64,000 nt of DNA from Gammaproteobacteria bacterium (GTDB lineage: Bacteria; Pseudomonadota; Gammaproteobacteria; Chromatiales; Chromatiaceae). The stretch is from NCBI GenBank assembly GCA_021773975.1, contig JAJFJN010000101.1, positions 1 through 64,000 on the forward strand, read 5' to 3'. Made by a program: the position numbers and the translations under genes. Shown here piece after piece: positions 29,001 through 36,476 of this stretch (positions are counted from its first letter, which is position 1; each line of letters opens with the position of its first letter). Under the pieces are notes generated by a model. The model had not been told where the DNA came from. It was given only the letters and a program-made list of their open reading frames with translations, and did no database searches.

Positions 29001-29345
29001 TGCTTGCTGGCTCCATTGTTTTCCGATGGTAAGCTCCCCTTTTTCTGGTGTATTAAGGTCAAAGTCCCCCCATTGGATTTGTGTGTTTGATGATGTCTTA
29101 ATTTTTAAATACTGTTCTTTTATCTCATCGGTAATGGTGCCTGTGATAGTTGCGCCTTCCATGTCTCCTTCAGCGAAATCCCATTTATCTTTATTATGCT
29201 CTTGGGCGTAATCTTCCTTAAATGTGATTTGTCTCTCACCTTTTACATCAATTACTTTTGCTTGCCATTCACCATAAGCGCTTGCATCAATATAGATGAC
29301 TAATAATAGGGTGGCTAAAAATGCTGTGAGTGTATTTCTTATCAT
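26025..29345 (-). CDS. Large secreted protein with C-terminal glycoside-hydrolase-like region
   Basis: 1106 residues with a signal peptide (MIRNTLTAFLATLLLVIYID, cleavage near AYG). Residues about 25-640 look like several beta-sandwich, carbohydrate-binding-like modules rich in beta-strand, Trp and Gly; the segment WLCLHVEGIGAYHKPP is typical of galactose-binding-like folds. From about 665 the pattern becomes alpha/beta: FAGIYMYYGGWFPSP near 725, VKGITWMRQPEFPRD near 850, and RYRWLMDNEKEQWLNWRCKK near 908. These recall GH10-like/COG1649 TIM-barrel enzymes. Catalytic acids cannot be assigned securely. No sorting signal or membrane anchor is seen at the C-terminus. It may cut or remodel the EPS. 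Family not recognised with certainty. Confidence 0.7.
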   Translation of the reverse strand: MIRNTLTAFLATLLLVIYIDASAYGEWQAKVIDVKGERQITFKEDYAQEHNKDKWDFAEGDMEGATITGTITDEIKEQYLKIKTSSNTQIQWGDFDLNTPEKGELTIGKQWSQQAWPWVVQIKLKQNSHLSDWYVEAAYQVHGKIKKVRRNKKFKGTKDTVVQFDMGLAKRKYHALRIGTNTPGNTVSIDWVRVVRPSLGKTFRYKFNVPGKPLVAKFAYSANGKTALSLNGQLVKEGGGMGPYNRTLGIHEGINNIKQGENWLCLHVEGIGAYHKPPNYGEQFFFMQGTILDDQGNNIHIKTDKAWFAQYGEQKCGIQQRPLKKAKVVGTIRKRWPVLRKINAKERYGERPYLGRIELKYALGEHPIFGIDEDITFNIKLIGIAPNQPGTTITARLRNVNKTSSNHNNKKKLSGINHGKINLGRHEAGSYELSIKYYQDGSLKDERRQELVIIGPITAKKNLTASATDSITEKEIATILFNRKTTHKTLCGTADGKSAFVNPGSNGLLSTLSKYPSAYFTDQQLVLPPERAAWCSVQFNINELHKPHRVHVEFPEGDYRNMIFTVAEGSRFKNIMNVGKGGAIVRLSTGVHTSEAKTITTSSADFIYWPNHKNATFTIINAGRAWLDRGAIQRITITELEDLPALDNHTQNSNAFIGPFIEQVDRTTPRLFYSGPLEARFSREIYNVAFPGYYQAWQNTISNLIKYLKFSGQNSYFAGIYMYYGGWFPSPKYEGYAKGWSNLPPGWRDGAFALMAKMFEMNNMNIILGVQFIGDRALIAQDVASHRDIIEGKSTPRFISASGNQVRGFQNQGFNFLIPEVKNELLSLADEIAEHYSKYKSVKGITWMRQPEFPRDAGGSMGQQSPIKTGYGDHTINTYVKETGSKLPNPINKKGRFAQRYRWLMDNEKEQWLNWRCKKVYETDKEIYNIFSKYRPDWRFWRIMPRPVPEEIKAWKDQHLSFDDVYRYGGNCSALYKNDDQMQTMRMLDIGVDRKYKKRSRQISSLSDDAKDFFKTGATKASLSGEDIHAHIGFMFEQKIMNNTKWPWSNMLVIGYSIPSLLGLKPTLGNSGSQPVDRSISIGWSDVGHFMGAEKDIQSYVRQGKE

Positions 29346-29425
29346 GAGGTGCTTGCTTGCAATAATGCTCGTTTAGTCTGCCAATAAGGATAGCTATAGA
29401 TGCATTTTATCTATTAGTAATACGG

Positions 29426-30910
29426 CTAGTTTTTGGTAAAAATAAAACTTTGCGTATTATTTTTTTCAGTATTGATGCCAGAGATTGACAATAGGGATGC
29501 ATACAAATTTGTAATCTTGCATTCTGCTTTATTAACTGCCCAATGTTCTTGTTGGTTGATAAAGAAAACCCCATTCATTTTATGGCCGCCGCTAATTTTC
29601 TTGTGTGTGGGGTTGATTGTTACCAAGTCACAATGAGTTGAAAAGCCAGTACCAAGACGAGGTGTCATTTCGTAGAGAATATCTGGATAACGGTCTATAT
29701 GTTGCCCGCCATATAGCTCTTCCCGTATTTTTATCCAGCGGAAGACTTTTTCGCCTTCATGTGTGACCTCAGTGAGTTCATCCACTAGTTGTTTCCGAAA
29801 TGCAGCATAATCATCTGTTTTTTTCTGGTTTATGCGTATGCCACCGAAGGGGTTGGATCCAGCAAAATCTGTAGCGTAGGCCAAGCTATTGTCATAGCTG
29901 GTAATGTGGCTGCCTTTTTTCATCTCCTTGGCTCCGGGTATAAGGCGGGCGATGGTGCTAATGTAGTCCTCTAGATCATGGTCATTCATAAACCGGAGTA
30001 CCCGGTTTTTTAATTTTTCTATGACAATTCTCTTGCTTAACTTCTTGTTATTAGCTGTGCTCTTTACATAACCTTTGCGCCTGAAGAACTCATTGATATT
30101 GAAGGTGTGAGTGCAGCGGATACCGTGGCCATGATCGCTCATGATCAGCAGGGTATCTTTGGGAGACAGCTGGCTCATGAAATCACCAACTATATTGTCT
30201 ATGAGTTGAAAAAATTCGGTGATGCCATTCTCAACGGGGGTGCTGCCTGGATAGGTGGGGTCAGTTTTATCGCAATAGCGCCAGAGGTGATGTTGGATGC
30301 GATCTGAGGTTAAGAATGTCTGGAAAAACAGTCCTGGGTCTGTATGCTCCAGCATCTTCAGTCCAAAGGCTGCCTGCTCCTGGGTGTCTTGTAGCGTCTG
30401 CGTTAGAAACTCCTCTATCTCTGACTTTTTAGGGAGGTGGGTAATGCCTCCGATACTGTCAGGAATGGGGGTATCTTTAGTAAGTTCAGGTGCTGAGCTC
30501 TGTATATTACCTTCAATGAATACCGGGCCACTGACCATGATGCCCTTCACGGGCCAGACAGGATAGGCCATAAAGGGGTTGATGATGCATGCTGACTTAC
30601 CTGTCTCTGCAGTGATTTGATCCCAAAAAGTTTTTTTGTGAAATACAGAGGTGTCGATAGTGCTTTTACCTGAGTCAGGGAGGAGATAGTTTACGTGATC
30701 CAATATGCCATGTTCTGACGGATCCATTCCGGTATAGGCTGTGATCCATGAGGGAATAGAGTCGGGTGGGAATACCGACTGTAGCGGTGCAAATTCACCC
30801 TCTGTTGAGAGCTGTTTGAGGTTTGGCATTTTACCTTGGTCAATAAGTTCCCTGGTGAGGTCATAGTCCATGCCGTCGAAGCCCAGGATGATGAGTTTGC
30901 CTTTGTTCAT
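29426..30910 (-). CDS. Alkaline-phosphatase-superfamily phosphodiesterase/phosphotransferase
   Basis: 494 residues, type I phosphodiesterase/nucleotide pyrophosphatase fold. Metal ligands can be placed: ILGFDGMD (Asp12), the Thr/Ser nucleophile region in PPDSIPSWITAYTG near 50-60, SDRIQHHLW (Asp and His), LIMSDHGHG, and a late GGHKMNGVFF histidine. No signal peptide is visible, so it is probably cytoplasmic or acts at the inner face. Relatives in glycan loci are poorly characterised; removal or transfer of a phospho-substituent on a glycan or lipid carrier is possible. Its start overlaps the stop of the kinase-like gene by four bases (ATGA). Confidence 0.85.
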   Translation of the reverse strand: MNKGKLIILGFDGMDYDLTRELIDQGKMPNLKQLSTEGEFAPLQSVFPPDSIPSWITAYTGMDPSEHGILDHVNYLLPDSGKSTIDTSVFHKKTFWDQITAETGKSACIINPFMAYPVWPVKGIMVSGPVFIEGNIQSSAPELTKDTPIPDSIGGITHLPKKSEIEEFLTQTLQDTQEQAAFGLKMLEHTDPGLFFQTFLTSDRIQHHLWRYCDKTDPTYPGSTPVENGITEFFQLIDNIVGDFMSQLSPKDTLLIMSDHGHGIRCTHTFNINEFFRRKGYVKSTANNKKLSKRIVIEKLKNRVLRFMNDHDLEDYISTIARLIPGAKEMKKGSHITSYDNSLAYATDFAGSNPFGGIRINQKKTDDYAAFRKQLVDELTEVTHEGEKVFRWIKIREELYGGQHIDRYPDILYEMTPRLGTGFSTHCDLVTINPTHKKISGGHKMNGVFFINQQEHWAVNKAECKITNLYASLLSISGINTEKNNTQSFIFTKN

Positions 30911-31605
30911 TCTTGATTACTCTGGGTAATGCCGGTTTTTTTGCTGATCCAGGCTCTTATCTCAGCTTGGATTACCTCTGGCGGTTTTGTGCCGTCGATA
31001 GATAGTGACGTTTCACCTTTTGCCAACTCTTCATATAAATGGCCGCGTCTTTGTAAATAAGATAGTGGTGTCCCGTCCATTTTTCGTTTGTAGCCTACTT
31101 CAGGCGGGATCTCTATATAGATGAAATAGTCTGGTCGCTGCATCTTAGCTAGGTTGCTTTTCTGCAGTCGGATGTCAAGTTCACCTGTGCTACAGCCTAG
31201 GTTGACAGCCTGGTCTACTATAAAATCGTACAGGTAGCGATCTAGGATTATAAAATCAGAATCCCACCCATGGGTCTTCTGTCGGTATGTGCGGTAGTAG
31301 TCATGAGTTGCATAGTGTAACCAGATACTTTGGAACAATGGATTGGCAAGCAAGCGTTGCTTGAAGTTTCCCCATCGGGCCTCATCGTTGTCTTCTGAGG
31401 CACTTTGGTCTGAGTTAGTCCCCTTCCCATTTTTGTTGTTGGAGAGAAGTTTTTTGGCTTTTTTCAGGATTGGAATAATAGAAGGTTCCCAGCGGAGCCA
31501 CTGGTATTCTGCTGAATGATGGGTGGTGTTGAACCACTCTTTGAGAAGGTGTGATTGAGTGGTTTTGCCGCATCCATCAATGCCAGAGATGTAGATTAAA
31601 ATCAT
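30907..31605 (-). CDS. Thymidylate-kinase-like P-loop kinase
   Basis: 232 residues. P-loop GIDGCGKTT (residues 8-16), a DRYLYDFIVDQA segment matching the DR(Y/F) motif of dTMP kinases, and YIEIPPEV followed by a lid-like basic stretch. An insertion rich in Lys, Asn and Asp (about 50-75) is absent from housekeeping Tmk. The location among glycosyltransferases, coupled by ATGA to an alkaline-phosphatase-fold gene, suggests it phosphorylates a sugar, nucleotide-sugar precursor or lipid rather than serving DNA synthesis. Substrate unknown. Confidence 0.82.
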   Translation of the reverse strand: MILIYISGIDGCGKTTQSHLLKEWFNTTHHSAEYQWLRWEPSIIPILKKAKKLLSNNKNGKGTNSDQSASEDNDEARWGNFKQRLLANPLFQSIWLHYATHDYYRTYRQKTHGWDSDFIILDRYLYDFIVDQAVNLGCSTGELDIRLQKSNLAKMQRPDYFIYIEIPPEVGYKRKMDGTPLSYLQRRGHLYEELAKGETSLSIDGTKPPEVIQAEIRAWISKKTGITQSNQE

Positions 31606-31612
31606 GGATGGC

Positions 31613-32605
31613 CTATTTGATGAGCAGTCGGGCAGTGCGGTGCCAGGTATATTCCTGGGTCTTCTCTCGATTGTTACAGTTTACTGGAGGTTCTTCTGCA
31701 AGGATGGCAAGTGCCTCTTCCAGGTTGTCGACGTATCGAAAACAATCATCCTCGGTAAATAGTTCTGGTAGTTGGCCAAACCGGGTTGTGATAATTGGAA
31801 GGTTGGTAGACATAGCTTCCAGGACAGATAAGGGTATTTCCATAGCTGCATCGCTGAGAATAACTGGAAAAAGATACCAAGAGGCAATCTGATAGACCTC
31901 CTCAATGGCGGGCAAGGTCTTCTTGATAACAACGACCCCAGAATTTTCCAACTGTTGGGCAAGAGAAAACTCCTGTGTGGTAGTTGTACTGCCAACAAGT
32001 ATAACTTGTACCCCTGAAATATTTTCCTGAATTGCTTTCAGCCATTTAATGTTTCTTGATTCCCGGATATGCCCCACGTGTAATACCACGGAGTGTTCCT
32101 CTGGTATGCCGAACTGCGCTTTTAATTTAGACTGCTTGCTTCTGGGGGAAAATTGGTCATGGTTAATACCCGCGTAGATATTTTGTGATTTGATGCCGAT
32201 CTTGTCTAACCCTGAGGCCATGGGTGCAGAGAGAGAAAATACACCTGAGATATGGAGTTGTTTTATAATTCTCTTTCTCCAGCCAGACAGCTCTCTTTTC
32301 TGTACATTAACAGTTGAAATTTTATGGGGAAATAATTTTCCAAGTATCCATGCCTTGAGGCAGCCAAAAAATGTTAGAGCACCTTCAGGAATGTATACGA
32401 CACGTTGTGGCTGCCAGATAATAGCGAAAAAAAATAGTCTAGGGATAAGAAGAATACGGTTCAGCGGAGTGGGAATGCCTGGCAGGTCACTGACGATGTG
32501 AGTTTTATGCTCTTCAGATAGTGTTGAGCAGACCATGTGGGCAAAGTTCTTTATGCCTTCATCAAATGGCGGGGCATAATTCTCGAAGACAAATAGAACT
32601 TTCAT
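31613..32605 (-). CDS. Glycosyltransferase family 4
   Basis: 330 residues from the ATG at 32605 (MKVLFVFENYAPPFDEG); a TTG seven codons earlier is less likely. GT-B fold with VVLHVGHIRESRNIKWLKAI at the start of the donor domain and EIPLSVLEAMSTNLPIIT carrying the conserved glutamate pair. The acceptor domain is shorter than in neighbours. It ends seven bases before the kinase-like gene. Sugar specificity unknown. Confidence 0.86.
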   Translation of the reverse strand: MKVLFVFENYAPPFDEGIKNFAHMVCSTLSEEHKTHIVSDLPGIPTPLNRILLIPRLFFFAIIWQPQRVVYIPEGALTFFGCLKAWILGKLFPHKISTVNVQKRELSGWRKRIIKQLHISGVFSLSAPMASGLDKIGIKSQNIYAGINHDQFSPRSKQSKLKAQFGIPEEHSVVLHVGHIRESRNIKWLKAIQENISGVQVILVGSTTTTQEFSLAQQLENSGVVVIKKTLPAIEEVYQIASWYLFPVILSDAAMEIPLSVLEAMSTNLPIITTRFGQLPELFTEDDCFRYVDNLEEALAILAEEPPVNCNNREKTQEYTWHRTARLLIK

Positions 32606-32622
32606 AGGGTGCTTAGTGACTA

Positions 32623-33750
32623 TCAATTAGATGATTGGTCGGTGCAGCTTTGCTGCTGGAGGAGTTCTTTATATACGCCCATAGTAACTTCAGCAACTAA
32701 ATCCCAATTATATCTTTTCTGAAGCAGATCTCTGTAGTCTGGGTGCTCCTTATGTGCCAGTTTGCTTTTTAAACTGTGGGCCAGCTCGGTATTGTTGCCG
32801 ATGGGGTAGAAGTCTGATTTCTCCAGCGGAACTTCAAGGTTAGCGGGTATGTTACTAACAAGTACGGGTCTGTTGTAGCTCATTGCTTCCAGTAGTGCAA
32901 TGGGAAGCCCCTCATGGTATGAAGGCATGACAAAGAGTTTGGCATGAGAGAATATCTGAGAGAGTTTTTTGCCTTTAATAAAGCCAGTTAGAACAATGCC
33001 TGTTCTATTGGCGGCTTGTTTTAATTTCTGACTATATATGGTCTCGTGATCTGCGTCACCCACGAGAACCAGCTGGTAGGGTGGAGTGTCGATTTTTTGC
33101 CACGCTTTAATAAGGTCGTGAAAGCCTTTCTCTTCAACGAATCGGCCAACTGCAATGACATATTTCTCTTTGGTGATTTCAAGTTCATCAAGATAATCAG
33201 TGGAGAGATCCAACTCAGGGATGGGTACACCATTGTAGATTAGGTGCGTATTTTTACGCCTGTATTTATCTTCTAGGATACGGGCAATCACTTTGGAAAT
33301 CACGATTACCTCATTGGCAAACCGTGCTCCGGCAGCTTCCCCAAGACGGAGCACTATTTTTGCCATAGCCCCCCATTTTTGGCGATCATAATCTGGACCA
33401 TGGTGTGTTAGTACGGTCTTCAAGCCAAGCATTCTTGCGAAAGGTGTGAGTAGGGCTGGGCCAATGGCATGGATATGCACAATATCTGCACCAGTGAATC
33501 GTGCATAGAGTATGGCTAAAAATGTATGGACAATCGCCTCAATAGATTTTTTCTTTGGCGCATAGATATGTTTTAGGGAGATATTGCCATAGCTTTTTTT
33601 GCGCTTTTCTTTAGGTACATAAGGTGTTCGGGTAACAATGGTGATATCGCATCCCAGTTGCGCAAGCCTGGGATAGAGTTCTTGGCAGTGGGTTTCAACC
33701 CCGCCTTGAATATCTGGGATGCCACGAGTTCCGATGACGACAATTTTCAT
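32623..33750 (-). CDS. Glycosyltransferase family 4
   Basis: 375 residues from ATG 33750 (MKIVVIGTRGIPDIQGGVE). The IGTRGIPxxxGGxET opening is typical of GT4 rhamnosyl/fucosyl-type transferases (WbnK/Cps2T-like). HIHAIGPALLTPFARML and LTHHGPDYDRQKWG form the acceptor side, and SYHEGLPIALLEAMSYNRPV the donor side. Upstream in-frame starts would overlap the radical SAM gene. Seven bases separate it from that gene. Confidence 0.9.
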   Translation of the reverse strand: MKIVVIGTRGIPDIQGGVETHCQELYPRLAQLGCDITIVTRTPYVPKEKRKKSYGNISLKHIYAPKKKSIEAIVHTFLAILYARFTGADIVHIHAIGPALLTPFARMLGLKTVLTHHGPDYDRQKWGAMAKIVLRLGEAAGARFANEVIVISKVIARILEDKYRRKNTHLIYNGVPIPELDLSTDYLDELEITKEKYVIAVGRFVEEKGFHDLIKAWQKIDTPPYQLVLVGDADHETIYSQKLKQAANRTGIVLTGFIKGKKLSQIFSHAKLFVMPSYHEGLPIALLEAMSYNRPVLVSNIPANLEVPLEKSDFYPIGNNTELAHSLKSKLAHKEHPDYRDLLQKRYNWDLVAEVTMGVYKELLQQQSCTDQSSN

Positions 33751-33757
33751 CTGTGAG

Positions 33758-34873
33758 CTATGTAGTTTCTTTTTCTGTTGAGCGTTGAATTGGTGTGCTG
33801 AGTGGCTCTCGCAGATCACCCTGTTTTGGATCTTGTCCAACATCAAATTGCGGGATATTGTCTATGCATATAGGGCGACGGAGTAAGCTCTTTATCTTGT
33901 TTTTGGCTACCCACATGGCAGGGTGTTTGATATATTTTTTCATTACTGGGGCAGCAGTGCCTACCATCCAGCAGTTTTTTGGGCAGGTTCGAACCTGGTT
34001 TCGAACCTTTTGTGCCTGCTTGCTAAGCCAGATCTCTTCAAAGTCGGATGCATTGCGAATGTTGCCCATGCTCTCTTTCCAATAACGTTCTTCAAGACCA
34101 TTGCAGGGGTAGACCTCCCCTTCAGGATCGATAAAAAAATTAGCTGTGCCAGCTTCACAAGGTAGCATACGTTTGCCATCACGGATGTAGTTTATCAACC
34201 CTAGATTAAAGAATGCCCGAAACCAACTTTTGGGGTGATTCTCTCTCATGAGGCGTTCAATCAGCTCATGGAAATTATTGATGACCTCATCCTTGTTGGT
34301 GATGATGTTGTCATCCTTGTGAAAGTAGTAGGAGTTATGGAAAGCAGCGGTGGCAAATTCCATCTGCAGGTTTTTTGATAGGTCATACAATTGCAGCATA
34401 TCAGCTGAATTTTTATTTGAGACTGTGATTCCAAAACCGATATCTTTAATGCCCATCTCTTTTAAGGTATGTAAGCTCCTTAAGCCCCGTTCAAATCCAT
34501 CTGTGCGCCCTCTAAGTTCATCATTCTTCTCTGCAAGCCCCTCAATGCTCACTCGGATGCCGATGTAGGGCTGTTTTTCAGCTAATGCAATAATGCGATC
34601 GGTATGCCAGCCCGAAGTAGAGATAACAACCCGAGGGGCTTTAGAAAAAGCAACTTCAACTATTTCGTCCAGATCCTGGCGTATAAAGGGTTCGCCGCCT
34701 GTGATGTTGATGAATTTTAGTGCGGGCAGAATCTCCAGCTCTTTTGGGGTAATTTCACTCTCTTGATCACTTGGGTGCTTCCAGATGTCACACATTTTGC
34801 AGCGCATCTGGCACCTATAGGTGGTAATGATGGATGCATCTGTAGGCATAAGAGATGGGGTGTTGTTGGTCAT
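33758..34873 (-). CDS. Radical SAM/SPASM protein
   Basis: 371 residues from ATG 34873. The radical SAM cluster motif is CQMRCKMC (Cys21, Cys25, Cys28), followed by NITGGEPFIRQDLDEI. The SPASM-like C-terminal region has LPCEAGTANFFIDPEGEVYP and further cysteines in VRTCPKNCW, fitting an auxiliary Fe-S site. Such proteins act on peptides, sugars or lipids; within an EPS operon an epimerase, dehydrogenase or carrier-modifying role is possible. No small precursor peptide is visible nearby, arguing against RiPP maturation. Substrate unknown. Confidence 0.85.
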   Translation of the reverse strand: MTNNTPSLMPTDASIITTYRCQMRCKMCDIWKHPSDQESEITPKELEILPALKFINITGGEPFIRQDLDEIVEVAFSKAPRVVISTSGWHTDRIIALAEKQPYIGIRVSIEGLAEKNDELRGRTDGFERGLRSLHTLKEMGIKDIGFGITVSNKNSADMLQLYDLSKNLQMEFATAAFHNSYYFHKDDNIITNKDEVINNFHELIERLMRENHPKSWFRAFFNLGLINYIRDGKRMLPCEAGTANFFIDPEGEVYPCNGLEERYWKESMGNIRNASDFEEIWLSKQAQKVRNQVRTCPKNCWMVGTAAPVMKKYIKHPAMWVAKNKIKSLLRRPICIDNIPQFDVGQDPKQGDLREPLSTPIQRSTEKETT

Positions 34874-34945
34874 GGCGGTTACTCTAAAATTAATATGGCT
34901 GAATGCCAATAAAGGAGAGTGGGTGCTGTGGCAGAGTAAGCATGC

Positions 34946-36157
34946 CTAGGCTAGCTCCGTATAGAGTTGGCTTAATTTTTCGTAATGAATACCTGGCGTG
35001 TATTGGGTTGCTATCTTTTTTGCGCCATTTACCCCCATCTCTCTTCGCTGCTTGGCAGATGCCCATAGTTTTTGCATCTTTTCAGCTAGCTCTTCTGCAC
35101 TCCCCATTTCAAATGTAAACCCATCGTCTCCTACATTAATTAGCTCAGGTATGCCGCCAGAGCGTGAACCAATGACTGGGGTACCAACAGCCAAGGATTC
35201 AAGGATCGACATAGGGCAGTTTTCATACCATTCTGAAGGGAGAACAGTAAAGCTGGCTCCTTTGAGTAGGTTGATTAGGCAATCTCCAGATTTGTAGCCG
35301 GTAAAAGTGACATTGCTTAATCCTAGGCTGTTAGCTTTCTGTCGTAGCTCTTTTTCTGCGGGGCCAGTGCCGGTGATAACCATAGGGATCTCTGGGGTCA
35401 TTGCAGAGGCCTCCAAAAGTGTGCCCAGCCCTTTTTCATGGGAGAGGCGGCCAAAGTAGAGTCCGTAACCATCGTCTTGGTCAGTGTACTGAAACCGTTC
35501 TGTATCGATAAAATTTGGGATGAGGGTGATCTGCTCTGGGGGAAAGCCAAATTCGATCATCTTCTGACGATAGAACTCACTGACGGCAATGTACTGGTCT
35601 ACATTTTTGTAATACCCCATAAGATGATGAAAATACATCTCCATCATATTGACCATGCTTTTGAAGCGTGAATTTTTGGTGCAGCTGTTTAGAACGCAGT
35701 TGTAGAATTTGTGCCCTTTGCATGCCTCACAGATCTGGTTGTTGGTGTACATGAGATAATTGGGGCAGATTGGCTTAAAATCATGCAGGGTTAGCACCAA
35801 TGGGATTCTGGCTTTTCTCAAAGGGCCAAAGACAGAAGGGGAAATCTGGTGTTGAAAAATATGAAAATGGGCGAGATCAACGGGGTGATCCTGGAGCAGG
35901 TGTTCTATTTTTTGTTTGGCCTCGATAGAGTAAATGATGCGCCCAACCGCTGTAAGCTTGTCCCTTAATCCTGCATTCTCATAATCTATATTACTGGTAA
36001 AATATTTGGCATATTCTGAGGGGAGGTTACGTTTATCTTGCATAGAGAATGGGATGATATGATGTCCATGTTTTTTCAGAAGATCTATTTCACCAAAATA
36101 GACAGCCTCGCTGCCGCCCTTTCTCCAGAAAAATTTATTAATTAGTAGCAGGTTCAT
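34946..36157 (-). CDS. Glycosyltransferase family 4 with cysteine-rich insert
   Basis: 403 residues, opening MNLLLINKFFWRKGGSEAVY. A segment near residues 130-165 carries six cysteines (CPNYLMY, ICEACKGHKFYNCVLNSC), typical of a GT4 subgroup in capsule and EPS loci and probably binding metal or forming a structural knot. The donor site is SEWYENCPMSILESLAVGTP with the EX7E pair. It is the first gene of the minus-strand arm, with the promoter in the 319-base gap shared with the exosortase gene. Confidence 0.9.
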   Translation of the reverse strand: MNLLLINKFFWRKGGSEAVYFGEIDLLKKHGHHIIPFSMQDKRNLPSEYAKYFTSNIDYENAGLRDKLTAVGRIIYSIEAKQKIEHLLQDHPVDLAHFHIFQHQISPSVFGPLRKARIPLVLTLHDFKPICPNYLMYTNNQICEACKGHKFYNCVLNSCTKNSRFKSMVNMMEMYFHHLMGYYKNVDQYIAVSEFYRQKMIEFGFPPEQITLIPNFIDTERFQYTDQDDGYGLYFGRLSHEKGLGTLLEASAMTPEIPMVITGTGPAEKELRQKANSLGLSNVTFTGYKSGDCLINLLKGASFTVLPSEWYENCPMSILESLAVGTPVIGSRSGGIPELINVGDDGFTFEMGSAEELAEKMQKLWASAKQRREMGVNGAKKIATQYTPGIHYEKLSQLYTELA

Positions 36158-36300
36158 GGCGTTATTGGGTGTGTTTATTTTCCATATAGGGCGGATATTC
36201 AGCTGTTAAATTCTGGGCTTTATGTGCAATTGTCTAGTGACGCAGGCGCATATAACTGTTATGCACTTTGAAGTGGAATGCGCATCGTTTAATGCTGTAA

Positions 36301-36364
36301 AAGTAAACGAGCTAACTACTCAATTCAAGATGTATAATGCAATTTGATTTGAGTAAGTTTACTT
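36301..36364 (+). other. Long interrupted hairpin in exosortase leader
   Basis: AAGTAAAC (36301-36308) pairs with GTTTACTT (36357-36364). Inside it, 36314-36328 pairs with about 36344-36359, with one mismatch and one bulge, around a loop of about 15 bases. The two pairings share three bases, so the element can form one long stem or switch between two. No T-run follows. Confidence 0.5.
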
Positions 36365-36380
36365 GAAATTTCAGCTCTTG

Positions 36381-36400
36381 AAAGATTTCATAAAATCTTT
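36381..36400. other. 8-bp inverted repeat
   Basis: AAAGATTT (36381-36388), CATA loop, AAATCTTT (36393-36400), perfect arms. AT-rich and 77 bases before the exosortase ATG. It could be a regulator-binding site or a weak hairpin. Confidence 0.45.
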
Positions 36401-36476
36401 AGTAGTTTTGGTGCATGTTTATTGCGCATATGTATATGCTGTAATGGTAGAAATAGGTAACTAGGAACTAATAAAA

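Larger units (their letters stand above)
36158..36476. promoter_or_regulatory. Divergent intergenic region with several dyads
   Basis: 319 bases without a credible ORF between the minus-strand EPS arm and the exosortase gene. It contains a long hairpin (36301-36364), the palindrome TGAAATTTCA (36364-36373) and an 8-bp hairpin (36381-36400). The clustering of dyads in 100 bases suggests operator sites or a structured leader. A TGG at 36409 followed by TTGC at 36422 has the wrong spacing for sigma-54. Confidence 0.5.

Noticed and set aside
33758-34873. RiPP maturase reading of the radical SAM/SPASM gene
   Set aside because: No small Cys/Gly-rich precursor frame or peptide exporter is seen near it; the neighbours are glycosyltransferases.
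36409-36425. Sigma-54-like TGG/TTGC pair before the exosortase
   Set aside because: The distance between GG and GC is 12 rather than 10 bases.
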